Shown: positions 23,052 to 34,703 of the stretch, piece after piece
Numbering within the stretch: position 1 is the stretch's first letter
How the letters are laid out: each line of letters opens with the position of its first letter
DNA from: Hippasteria phrygiana
Taxonomy: Eukaryota; Echinodermata; Asteroidea; Valvatida; Goniasteridae
NCBI GenBank assembly: GCA_037893225.1
Contig: JAZGUH010000261.1
Coordinates: 1,860,001 to 1,924,000, forward strand
Length of the DNA: 64,000 bases
Direction: 5' to 3'
The notes under the pieces: model-generated
Told to the model about the DNA's origin: nothing
Seen by the model: the letters and a program-made list of their open reading frames with translations, nothing else
Databases searched by the model: none
Program-made: the position numbers and the translations under genes

Positions 23052-24798
23052 CGGGACAGCCAAGATTGGAAAGATCAGAAAGTTGGCAGTGCAGGACGGG
23101 CAAGATGGAAAATATCGGAAAGTTGGCGGTGCGGGATGGGCGAGATGGGAAAGATCGGAAAGTTGGTGGTGCGAGACAAGCGAAATGGGAAAGATGGGAA
23201 AGTTGGTGGTGCGGGACGGGCGAGATGGGAAAAAGATTGTAAAGTTGGTGCTGCGTGATGGGCGCGATAGGAAAGATAGGAAAAGTTGGTTGTGCGGGAC
23301 AGGTGAGATGGGAAAGATTAGATGGTTGGTAGTGCGAGACGGGCGAGATGGAAAAGATCGGAGAGTGGTGGTGCGGGACCGGCGAAATGGGAAAGATCTG
23401 AAAGTTGGTGGTGCGGGACAGGCGAGATGGGAAAGATAGGAAAGATGGTAGTGCTGGATGGGCGAGATAGGAAAGATTGGAAAGTTGGTGGTGCGGGACA
23501 GGTGAGAAGGGAAAGATTGGGAAGTTGGTGGTGCGGGACGGGCGAGATGGGAAAGATAGGAAAGTTGGTGGTGCGTGACGGGCGAGATGGGAAAGATCGG
23601 AAAGTTTGGGGTGCGGGACGGGCGAAATGGGAAAGATCGGAAAGTTGGTGCAGGACGGGCGAGATGGGAAAGATCGGAGAGTGGTGGTGCGGGACCGGTA
23701 AGATGGTAAAGATCGTAGAGTTGGTGGTGCGGGACAGCCAAGATAGGAAAGATCAGAAAGTTGGCAGTGCAGGGCGGGGAAGATGGAAAATATCGGAAAG
23801 TTGGTGGTGCGGGATGGGCGAGATGGGAAAGATCGGAAAGTTGGTGGTGCGAGACAAGCGAGATGGTAAAGATCGGAGAGTGGTGGTGCGGGACTGGCGA
23901 AATGGGAAAGATGGGAAAGTTGGTGGTGCGGGACGGGCGAGATGGGAAAAAGATTGTAAAGTTGGTGCTGCGGGTTGGGCGCGATAGGAAAGATAGGAAA
24001 AGTTGGTTGTGCTGGACAGGTGAGATGGGAAAGATTAGAAAGTTGGTAGTGCGAGACGGGCGAGATCGGAAAGTTGGTGCAGGACGGGCGAGATGGAAAA
24101 GATCGGAGAGTGGTGGTGCGGGACCGGCGAAATTGGAAAGATGGGAAAGTTGGTGGTGCGGGACAGGCGAGATGGGAAAGATAGGAAAGATGGTAGTGCT
24201 GGATGGGCGAGATAGGAAAGATTGGAAAGTTGGTGGTGCGGGACGGGCGAGATGGGAAAGATAGGAAAGTTGGTGGTGCGGGACGGGCGAGATGGGAAAG
24301 ACAGGAAAGTTGGTGGTGCGTGACGGTCGAGATGCGAAAAAGATTGTAAAGTTGGTGCTGCGGGATCGGCAAGATAGGAAAGATTGGAAAAGTTGGTTGT
24401 GCCGGACGGGTGAGATAGGAAAGATCGGAAAGTTGGTGGTGTGAGACGGGCTATATGGGAGATCGGAAAGTTGGTGTTGCGGCATGGGCCAGATGGTAAA
24501 GATCGGAGATTGGTGTTGCTGGACCTGCGAGATGGGAAAGATCGGAAAGTTGGTGGTGCGAGACGGGCGAGATGGGAAAGTTAGGAAAGTTGGGGGTGCG
24601 GGACGTGCGAGATGGGAAAGATCGGAAAGTTGGTGCAGGACGGGCGAGATGGGAAAGATCGGAGAGTAGTGGTGCGGGACCGGTAAGATGGTAAAGATCG
24701 TAGAGTTGGTGGTGCGGGACAGCCAAGATAGGAAAGATCAGAAAGTTGGCAGTGCATGGTGGGCAAGATGGAAAATATCGGAAAGTTGGTGGTGCGGG
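23052..24798 (+). repeat. Higher-order repeat 3, copy 2 (1,747 bp)
   Basis: Shorter copy of the block at 20722-22616, missing one 28-bp and three 40-bp units. Substitutions are few. It ends near 24798, where its neighbour continues with GATCGGAAAGTTGG and copy 1 continues with GATAGGAAAGATGG. Confidence 0.87.
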
Positions 24799-25072
24799 AT
24801 GGGCGAGATGGGAAAGATCGGAAAGTTGGTGGTGCGAGACAAGCGAGATGGTAAAGATCGGAGAGTGGTGGTGCGGGACTGGCAAAATGGGAAAGATGGG
24901 AAAGTTGGTGGTGCGGGACGGGCGAGATGGGAAAGATAGGAAAGATGGTGGTGCTGGATGGGCGAGATAGGAAAGATTGGAAAGTTGGTGGTGGCGTGAC
25001 TAGCGAGATGCGAAAAAGATTGTAAAGTTGGTGCTGTGGGATGGGCGAGATAGGAAAGATAGGAAAAGTTGG
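24799..25072 (+). repeat. Short mixed satellite segment
   Basis: Seven or so units, including one with an extra G (GGTGGTGGCGTGAC near 24990) and a 42-bp unit. It joins higher-order repeats 3 and 4. Confidence 0.7.
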
Positions 25073-26786
25073 TTGTGCGGGACAGGTGAGATGGGAAAGA
25101 TCAGAAAGTTGGTAGTGCTGGATGGGCGAGATAGGAAAGATTGGAAAGTTGGTGGTTCGGGACAGGTGAGAAGGGAAAGATTGGAAAGTTGGTGGTGCGG
25201 GACGGGCGAGATGGGAAAGATAGGAAAGATGGTCGGGCTGGATGGGCAAGATAGGAAAGATTGGAAAGTTGGTAGTGCGGGACGGGCGAGATGGGAAAGA
25301 TAGGAAAGTTGGTGGTGCGGGACGGGCGAGATGGGAAAGATCGTAGAGTTGGTGGTGCGAGACGGGCGAGATGGGAAAGATCGAAAAGTTGGTGGTGCGG
25401 GACGGGTGAGATCGGAAAGTTGGTGCTGGACGGGCGAGATGGGAAAGATCGCAGAGTTGGTGGTGCGGGACAGGCAAGATAGGAAAGTTCAGAAAGTTGG
25501 CAGTGCAGGGCGGGCAAGATGGAAAATATCGGAAAGTTGGTGGTGCGGGACGGACGAGATGGGAAAGATCGGAAGGTTGGTGGTGCGAGACAAGCGAGAT
25601 GGTAAAGATCGGAGAGTGGTGGTGCGGGACTGGCGAAATGGGAAAGATGGGAAAGTTGGTGATGCGGGACAGGCGAGAATGGAAAGATAGGAAAGATGGT
25701 AGTGCTGGATGGGCGAGATAGGAAAGATTGGAAAGTTGGTGGTTCGGGACAGGTGAGAAGGGAAAGATTGGAAAGTTGGTGGTGCGGGACGGGCGAGATG
25801 GGAAAGATAGGAAAGATGGTGGTGCTGGATGGGCGAGATAGGAAAGATTGGAAAGTTGGTGGTGCGTGACTAGCGAGATGCGAAAAAGATTGTAAAGTTG
25901 GTGCTGCGGGATGGGCGAGATAGGAAAAGTTGGTTGTGCGGGACAGGTGAGATGGGAAAGATCAGAAAGTTGGTAGTGCGAGACGGGCGAGATCGGAAAG
26001 TTGGTGCAGCACAGGCGAGATGGAAAAGATCGGAGAGTGGTGGTGCGGGACCGGCGAGATAGGAAAGTTCAGAAAGTTGGCAGTGGAGGGCGGGCAAGAT
26101 GGAAAATATCGGAAAGTTGGTGGTGCGGGACGGGCGAGATGGGAAAGATGGGAAAGTTGGTGGTGCTGAACGTTAAAGATAGGAAAGTTGGTGGTGCGGG
26201 ACGGGCTAGATGCGAAAAGATTGTAAAGTTGGTGCTGCAGGATGGGCGAGACAGGTTAGATGGGAAAGATCGGAGTGTGGTGGTGTGGGATGGAGGGGAT
26301 GGTAAAGATCGGAGAGTGGTGTTTCGGGATGGGTGAGATTGGAAAGATCGTACAGTTGGTGGTGCGGGATGGGCAAGAGGGGAATGTTCGCAAAGATTGT
26401 GGTGCGGGACGGTCGAGGTGGGAAAGATCGGAAAGTTGGTGGTGCGGGACTGGCAAGATGGGAAAGATCGTAGAGTTGGTGGTGCGGGACAGTCGAGATG
26501 CGAAAAAGATTGGAAAGTTGGTGCTGCGGGACGGGTGAGATAGGAAAGATTGGAAAGTTGGTGGTGCGGGACAGGTGAGATGGGAAAGATCGTAGAGTTG
26601 GTGGTGCGGGACGGGCGAGATGGGAAAGATCGAAAAGTTGGTGGTGCGGGACGGGTGAGATCAGAAAGTTGGTGCTGGACGGGCGAGATGGGAAAGATAG
26701 GAAAGTTGGTGGTTCGGGACAGGTGAGAAGGGAAAGATTGGAAAGTTGGTGGTGCGGGACGGGCGAGATGGGAAAGATAGGAAAGT
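25073..26786 (+). repeat. Higher-order repeat 4, copy 1 (1.71 kb)
   Basis: Matches 28252-29965 at a constant offset of 3,179 bp with no length change, and with only scattered substitutions. Examples are GTCGGGCTGG here against GTCGTGCTGG, and GAATGTTCGCAAAG against GAATGATCGCAAAG. Landmarks are GGTGATGCGGGACAGGCG, GCTGAACGTTAAAGATAGG and GGGATGGAGGGGATGG. Confidence 0.9.
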
Positions 26787-28251
26787 TGGTGGTGCGGGAC
26801 GGGCGAGATGGGAAAGATAGGAAAGTTGGTGGTGCGTGATGGGCGAGATGCGAAAAAGATTGTAAAATTGGTGCTGCGGGATCGGCGAGATAGGAAAGAT
26901 TGGAAAAGTTGGTTGTACGGGACAGGTGAGATGGGAACGATCGGAAAGTTGGTGGTGCGGGACGGGCGAGATGGGAAAAATAGGAAAGTTAGTTGTGCGG
27001 GACTGGCGAGATGCCAGATCGGAAAGTTGGTGCAGGACGGGCGAGATGGGAAAGATCGGAGAGTGGTAGTGCGGGGACCGGTAAGATGGTAAAGATCGTA
27101 GAGTTGGTGGTGCGGGACAGCCAAGATAGGAAAGATCAGAAAGTTGGCAGTGCAGGGTGGGCAAGATGGAAAATATCGGAAAGTTGGTGGTGCGGGACGG
27201 GCGAAATGGGAAAGATCGGAAAGTTGGTGGTGCGAGACAAGCGAGATGGTAAAGATCGAGAGTCGTGGTGCGGGACTGGCGAAATGGGAAAGATGGGAAA
27301 GTTGGTGGTGCGGGACGGGCGAGATGGGAAAGATAGGAAAGATGCTGGTGCTGGATGGGCGAGATAGGAAAGATTGGAAAGTTGGTGGTGCGGGACAGGT
27401 GAGAGGGAAAAGATTTGAAAGTTGGTGGTGCGGGACAGGTGAGATAGGAAAGATTGGAAAGTTGGTGGTGCAGGACAGGTTAGATGGGAAAGATCAGAAA
27501 GTTGGTGTTGGAAGACGGGCGAGATGGGAAAGATCGGAGAGTGGTGGTGCGGGACGGGCGAGATGGTAAAGATCGGAGAGTGGTGTTTTGGGATGGGTGA
27601 GATTGGAAAGATCGTACAGTTGGTGGTGCGGGATGGGCAAGAAGGGAATGACCAGAAAGATTGTTGTTCGGGACGGGCGAGATGGGAAAGATCGGAAAGT
27701 TGGTGGTGCGGGACTGGCGGTACTGGCAAGATGGTAAAGATCGGAGATTGGTGGTGCGGGACGGGTGAGTTGGAAAAGAATGAAAAGTTGGTGGTGCGTG
27801 GCGGGCGAGATGAGAAATATCAGAAAGTTGGTGGTGCGGGACGGGCGAGATGGGAAATATCGGAAGGTTGGTGGTGCGAGACAAGCGATATGGTAAAGAT
27901 CGGAGAGTGGTGGTGCGGGACTGGCGAAATGGGAAAGATGGGAAAGTTGGTGGTGCGGGACAGGCGAGATGGGAAAGATAGGAAAGATGGTGGTGCTGGA
28001 TGGGCGAGATAGGAAAGATTGGAAAGTTGGTGGTGCGGGACGGGCGAGATGGGAAAGATAGGAAAGTTGGTTGTGCGGGACGGGCGAGATGCCAAAAAGA
28101 TTGTAAAGTTGGTGCTGCGGGATGGGCGAGATAGGAAAAGTTGGTTGAGCGGGACAGGTGAGATGGGAAAGATCAGAAAGTTGGTAGTGCGAGACGGGCG
28201 AGATCGGAAAGTTGGTGCAGGACAGGCGAGATGGAAAAGATCGGAGAGTGG
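26787..28251 (+). repeat. Intervening satellite block related to the 2,283-bp repeat
   Basis: About 1.47 kb lying between the two copies of higher-order repeat 4. It shares landmarks with the 2,283-bp repeat farther right: GGCGAGATGCCAGATCGG at about 27005, GGCGGTACTGGCAAGATGG at about 27717, and GATGCTGGTGCTGGATGG. It may be an earlier version of the sequence later amplified at 30150-40190. Confidence 0.78.
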
Positions 28252-29965
28252 TTGTGCGGGACCGGTGAGATGGGAAAGATCAGAAAGTTGGTATTGCTGG
28301 ATGGGCGAGATAGGAAAGATTGGAAAGTTGGTGGTTCGGGACAGGTGAGAAGGGAAAGATTGGAAAGTTGGTGGTGCGGGACGGGCGAGATGGGAAAGAT
28401 AGGAAAGATGGTCGTGCTGGATGGGCAAGATAGGAAAGATTGGAAAGTTGGTAGTGCGGGACGGGCGAGATGGGAAAGATAGGAAAGTTGGTGGTGCGGG
28501 ACGGGCGAGATGGGAAAGATCGTAGAGTTGGTGGTGCGAGACGGGCGAGATGGGAAAGATCGAAAAGTTGGTGGTGCGGGACGGGTGAGATCGGAAAGTT
28601 GGTGCTGGACGGGCGAGATGGGAAAGATCGCAGAGTTGGTGGTGCGGGACAGGCAAGATAGGAAAGTTCAGAAAGTTGGCAGTGCAGGGCGGGCAAGATG
28701 GAAAATATCGGAAAGTTGGTGGTGCGGGACGGACGAGATGGGAAAGATCGGAAGGTTGGTGGTGCGAGACAAGCGAGATGGTAAAGATCGGAGAGTGGTG
28801 GTGCGGGACTGGCGAAATGGGAAAGATGGGAAAGTTGGTGATGCGGGACAGGCGAGAATGGAAAGATAGGAAAGATGGTAGTGCTGGATGGGCGAGATAG
28901 GAAAGATTGGAAAGTTGGTGGTTCGGGACAGGTGAGAAGGGAAAGATTGGAAAGTTGGTTGTGCGGGACGGGCGAGATGGGAAAGATAGGAAAGATGGTG
29001 GTGCTGGATGGGCGAGATAGGAAAGATTGGAAAGTTGGTGGTGCGTGACTAGCGAGATGCGAAAAAGATTGTAAAGTTGGTGCTGCGGGATGGGCGAGAT
29101 AGGAAAAGTTGGTTGTGCGGGACAGGTGAGATGGGAAAGATCAGAAAGTTGGTAGTGCGAGACGGGCGAGATCGGAAAGTTGGTGCAGCACAGGCGAGAT
29201 GGAAAAGATCGGAGAGTGGTGGTGCGGGACCGGCGAGATAGGAAAGTTCAGAAAGTTGGCAGTGGAGGGCGGGCAAGATGGAAAATATCGGAAAGTTGGT
29301 GGTGCGGGACGGGCGAGATGGGAAAGATGGGAAAGTTGGTGGTGCTGAACGTTAAAGATAGGAAAGTTGGTGGTGCGGGACGGGCTAGATGCGAAAAGAT
29401 TGTAAAGTTGGTGCTGCAGGATGGGCGAGACAGGTTAGATGGGAAAGATCGGAGTGTGGTGGTGTGGGATGGAGGGGATGGTAAAGATCGGAGAGTGGTG
29501 TTTCGGGATGGGTGAGATTGGAAAGATCGTACAGTTGGTGGTGCGGGATGGGCAAGAGGGGAATGATCGCAAAGATTGTGGTGCGGGACGGGCGAGGTGG
29601 GAAAGATCGGAAAGTTGGTGGTGCGGGACTGGCAAGATGGGAAAGATCGTAGAGTTGGTGGTGCGGGACAGTCGAGATGCGAAAAAGATTGGAAAGTTGG
29701 TGCTGCGGGACGGGTGAGATAGGAAAGATTGGAAAGTTGGTGGTGCGGGACAGGTGAGATGGGAAAGATCGTAGAGTTGGTGGTGCGGGACGGGCGAGAT
29801 GGGAAAGATCGAAAAGTTGGTGGTGCGGGACGGGTGAGATCAGAAAGTTGGTGCTGGACGGGCGAGATGGGAAAGATAGGAAAGTTGGTGGTTCGGGACA
29901 GGTGAGAAGGGAAAGATTGGAAAGTTGGTGGTGCGGGACGGGCGAGATGGGAAAGATAGGAAAGT
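28252..29965 (+). repeat. Higher-order repeat 4, copy 2 (1.71 kb)
   Basis: Second copy of the block at 25073-26786, identical in length. The copies are separated rather than adjacent. The duplicated segment may therefore have been 3,179 bp long including the intervening block, with only one intervening block complete in this window. The match ends near 29965 at GTTGCTGGTGCTGGATGG. Confidence 0.9.
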
Positions 29966-29998
29966 TGCTGGTGCTGGATGGGCAAGATGGGAAAGATA

Positions 29999-30316
29999 GG
30001 AAAGTTGGTGGTGCGAGACAAGCGAGATGGTAAAGATCGGAGAGTCGTGGTGCGGGACTGGCGAAATGGGAAAGATGGGAAAGTTGGTGGTGCGGGACGG
30101 GCGAGATGGGAAAGATAGGAAAGATGCTGGTGCTGGATGGGCGAGACAGGAAAGATCGGAAAGTTGGTGGTGCGAGACAAGCGAGATGGTAAAGATCGGA
30201 GAGTCGTGGTGCGGGACTGGCGAAATGGGAAAGATGGGAAAGTTGGTGGTGCGGGACGGGCGAGATGGGAAAGATAGGAAAGATGCTGGTGCTGGATGGG
30301 CGAGACAGGAAAGATT
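29999..30316 (+). repeat. 159-bp tandem duplication at the start of the 2,283-bp repeat
   Basis: Four units (40 + 39 + 40 + 40 bp) carrying GAGACAAGCGAGATGG, GAGAGTCGTGGTGCGGG and GATGCTGGTGCTGGATGG appear at about 29999-30157 and again at 30158-30316. The second copy continues into the 2,283-bp higher-order repeat. The duplication sits at the junction with the preceding block. Confidence 0.85.
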
Positions 30317-32432
30317 GGAACGTTGGTGGTGCGGGACAGGTGATAGGGAAAAGATTTGAAAGTTGGTGGTGCGGGACAGGTGAGATAGGAAAGATTGGAA
30401 AGTTGGTGGTGCAGGACAGGTTAGATGGGAAAGATCAGAAAGTTGGTGTTGGAAGACGGGCGAGATGGGAAAGATCGGAGAGTGGTGGTGCGGGACGGGC
30501 GAGATGGTAAAGATCGGAGAGTGGTGTTTTGGGATGGGTGAGATTGGAAAGATCGTACAGTTGGTGGTGCGGGATGGGCAAGAAGGGAATGATCAGAAAG
30601 ATTGTTGTGCGGGACGGACGAGATGGGAAAGATCGGAAAGTTGGTGGTGCGGGACTGGCGGTACTGGCAAGATGGTAAAGATCGGAGATTGGTGGTGCGG
30701 GACGGGTGAGTTCGAAAAGAATGAAAAGTTGGTGGTGCGTGGCGGGCGAGATGAGAAATATCAGAAAGTTGGTGGTGCGGGACGGGCGAGATGGGAAAGA
30801 TCGCAGAGTTGGTGGTGCGGGACAGGCAAGATAGGAAAGTTCAGAAAGTTGGCAGTGCATGGCGGGCAAGATGGAAAATATCGGAAGGTTGGTGGTGCGA
30901 GACAAGCGAGATGGTAAAGATCGGAGAGTGGTGGTGCGGGACTGGCGAAATGGGAAAGATGGGAAAGTTGGTGGTGCGGGACAGGCGAGATGGGAAAGAT
31001 AGGAAAGATGGTGGTGCTGGATGGGCGAGATAGGAAAGATTGGAAAGTTGGTGGTGCGGGACGGGCGAGATGGGAAAGATAGGAAAGTTGGTTGTGCGGG
31101 ACGGGCGAGATGCCAAAAAGATTGTAAAGTTGGTGCTGCGGGATGGGCGAGATAGGAAAAGTTGGTTGAGCGGGACAGGTGAGATGGGAAAGATCAGAAA
31201 GTTGGTAGTGCGAGACGGGCGAGATCGGAAAGTTGGTGCAGGACAGGCGAGATGGAAAAGATCGGAGAGTGGTTGTGCGGGACCGGCGAGATAGGAAAGT
31301 TCAGAAAGTTGGCAGTGCAGGGCGGGCAAGATGGAAAATATCGGAAAGTTGGTGGTGCGGGACGGGCGAGATGGGAAAGATGGGAAAGTTGGTGGTGCTG
31401 AACAGGAAAGATAGGAAAGTTGGTGGTGCGGGACGGGCTAGATGCGAAAAGATTGTAAAGTTGGTGCTGCAGGATGGGCGAGACAGGTGAGATGGGAAAG
31501 ATCGGAGTGTGGTGGTGTGGGATGGTAAAGATCGGAGAGTGGTGTTTCGGGATGGGTGAGATTGGAAAGATCGTACAGTTGGTGGTGCGGGATGGGCAAG
31601 AGGGGAATGATCGCAAAGATTGTGGTGCGGGACGGGCGAGAAGGGAAAGATCGGAAAGTTGGTGGTGCGGGACTGGCAAGATGGGACAGATCGTAGAGTT
31701 GGTGGTGCGGGACAGTCGAGATGCGAAAAAGATTGGAAAGTTGGTGCTGCGGGACGGGTGAGATAGGAAAGATTGGAAAGTTGGTGGTGCGGGACAGGTG
31801 AGATGGGAAAGATCGTAGAGTTGGTGGTGCGGGACGGGCGAGATGGGAAAGATCGAAAAGTTGGTGGTGCGGGACGGGTGAGATCAGAAAGTTGGTGCTG
31901 GACGGGCGAGATGGGAAAGATAGGAAAGTTGGTGGTTCGGGACAGGTGAGAAGGGAAAGATTGGAAAGTTGGTGGTGCGGGACGGGCGAGATGGGAAAGA
32001 TAGGAAAGTTGGTGGTGCGGGACGGGCGAGATGGGAAAGATAGGAAAGTTTGTGGTGCGTGATGGGCGAGATGCGAAAAAGATTGTAAAGTTGGTGCTGC
32101 GGGATCGGCGAGATAGGAAAGATTGGAAAAGTTGGTTGTACGGGACAGCTGAGATGGGAACGATCGGAAAGTTGGTTTTGCGGGACGGGCGAGATGGGAA
32201 AAATAGGAAAGTTAGTTGTGCGGGACTGGCGAGATGCCAGATCGGAAAGTTGGTGCAGGACGGGCGAGATGGGAAAGATCGGAGAGTGGTGGTGCGGGGA
32301 CCGGTAAGATGGTAAAGATCGTAGAGTTGGTGGTGCGGGACAGCCAAGATAGGAAAGATCAGAAAGTTGGCAGTGCAGGGTGGGCAAGATGGAAAATATC
32401 GGAAAGTTGGTGGTGCGGGACGGGCGAGATGG
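30150..32432 (+). repeat. 2,283-bp higher-order repeat, copy 1
   Basis: First complete copy of the most regular higher-order repeat in the window. Its composition follows a fixed order: GAACGTTGG unit, GGTGATAGGGAAAAG unit, TGTTTTGGGATGGG unit, GGCGGTACTGGCAAG unit, GATGCCAAAAAG unit and GATGCCAGATCGG unit. Compared with later copies it has private substitutions, such as GAGAGTGGTTGTGCGGG near 31265 and GGACGGACGAGATGG near 30612. Confidence 0.92.
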
Positions 32433-34703
32433 GAAAGATCGGAAAGTTGGTGGTGCGAGACAAGCGAGATGGTAAAGATCGGAGAGTCGTGGTGCGGGAC
32501 TGGCGAAATGGGAAAGATGGGAAAGTTGGTGGTGCGGGACGGGCGAGATGGGAAAGATAGGAAAGATGCTGGTGCTGGATGGGCGAGACAGGAAAGATTG
32601 GAACGTTGGTGGTGCGGGACAGGTGATAGGGAAAAGATTTGAAAGTTGGTGGTGCGGGACAGGTGAGATAGGAAAGATTGGAAAGTTGGTGGTGCAGGAC
32701 AGGTTAGATGGGAAAGATCAGAAAGTTGGTGTTGGAAGACGGGCGAGATGGGAAAGATCGGAGAGTGGTGGTGCGGGACGGGCGAGATGGTAAAGATCGG
32801 AGAGTGGTGTTTTGGGATGGGTGAGATTGGAAAGATCGTACAGTTGGTGGTGCGGGATGGGCAAGAAGGGAATTGTTGTGCGGGACGGGCGAGATGGGAA
32901 AGATCGGAAAGTTGGTGGTGCGGGACTGGCGGTACTGGCAAGATGGTAAAGATCGGAGATTGGTGGTGCGGGACGGGTGAGTTCGAAAAGAATGAAAAGT
33001 TGGTGGTGCGTGGCGGGCGAGATGAGAAATATCAGAAAGTTGGTGGTGCGGGACGGGCGAGATGGGAAAGATCGCAGAGTTGGTGGTGCGGGACAGGCAA
33101 GATAGGAAAGTTCAGAAAGTTGGCAGTGCATGGCGGGCAAGATGGAAAATATCGGAAGGTTGGTGGTGCGAGACAAGCGAGATGGTAAAGATCGGAGAGT
33201 GGTGGTGCGGGACTGGCGAAATGGGAAAGATGGGAAAGTTGGTGGTGCGGGACAGGCGAGATGGGAAAGATAGGAAAGATGGTGGTGCTGGATGGGCGAG
33301 ATAGGAAAGATTGGAAAGTTGGTGGTGCGGGACGGGCGAGATGGGAAAGATAGGAAAGTTGGTTGTGCGGGACGGGCGAGATGCCAAAAAGATTGTAAAG
33401 TTGGTGCTGCGGGATGGGCGAGATAGGAAAAGTTGGTTGAGCGGGACAGGTGAGATGGGAAAGATCAGAAAGTTGGTAGTGCGAGACGGGCGAGATCGGA
33501 AAGTTGGTGCAGGACAGGCGAGATGGAAAAGATCGGAGAGTGGTGGTGCGGGACCGGCGAGATAGGAAAGTTCAGAAAGTTGGCAGTGCAGGGCGGGCAA
33601 GATGGAAAATATCGGAAAGTTGGTGGTGCGGGACGGGCGAGATGGGAAAGATGGGAAAGTTGGTGGTGCTGAACAGGAAAGATAGGAAAGTTGGTGGTGC
33701 GGGACGGGCTAGATGCGAAAAGATTGTAAAGTTGGTGCTGCAGGATGGGCGAGACAGGTGAGATGGGAAAGATCGGAGTGTGGTGGTGTGGGATGGTAAA
33801 GATCGGAGAGTGGTGTTTCGGGATGGGTGAGATTGGAAAGATCGTACAGTTGGTGGTGCGGGATGGGCAAGAGGGGAATGATCGCAAAGATTGTGGTGCG
33901 GGACAGGCGAGAAGGGAAAGATCGGAAAGTTGGTGGTGCGGGACTGGCAAGATGGGAAAGATCGTAGAGTTGGTGGTGCGGGACAGTCGAGACGCGAAAA
34001 AGATTGGAAAGTTGGTGCTGCGGGACGGGTGAGATAGGAAAGATTGGAAAGTTGGTGGTGCGGGACAGGTGAGATGGGAAAGATCGTAGAGTTGGTGGTG
34101 CGGGACGGGCGAGATGGGAAAGATCGAAAAGTTGGTGGTGCGGGACGGGTGAGATCAGAAAGTTGGTGCTGGACGGGCGAGATGGGAAAGATAGGAAAGT
34201 TGGTGGTTCGGGACAGGTGAGAAGGGAAAGATTGGAAAGTTGGTGGTGCGGGACGGGCGAGATGGGAAAGATAGGAAAGTTGGTGGTGCGGGACGGGCGA
34301 GATGGGAAAGATAGGAAAGTTGGTGGTGCGTGATGGGTGAGATGCGAAAAAGATTGTAAAGTTGGTGCTGCGGGATCGGCGAGATAGGAAAGATTGGAAA
34401 AGTTGGTTGTACGGGACAGCTGAGATGGGAACGATCGGAAAGTTGGTGGTGCGGGACGGGCGAGATGGGAAAAATAGGAAAGTTAGTTGTGCGGGACTGG
34501 CGAGATGCCAGATCGGAAAGTTGGTGCAGGACGGGCGAGATGGGAAAGATCGGAGAGTGGTGGTGCGGGGACCGGTAAGATGGTAAAGATCGTAGAGTTG
34601 GTGGTGCGGGACAGCCAAGATAGGAAAGATCAGAAAGTTGGCAGTGCAGGGTGGGCAAGATGGAAAATATCGGAAAGTTGGTGGTGCGGGACGGGCGAGA
34701 TGG
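32433..34703 (+). repeat. 2,283-bp higher-order repeat, copy 2 (2,271 bp)
   Basis: As copy 1 but 12 bp shorter. Near 32872 it reads GGGAATTGTTGTGCGGG, where the others read GGGAATGATCAGAAAGATTG. The deletion is confined to this copy. From about 33540 it carries GAGAGTGGTGGTGCGGG like copies 3 and 4. Confidence 0.92.
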
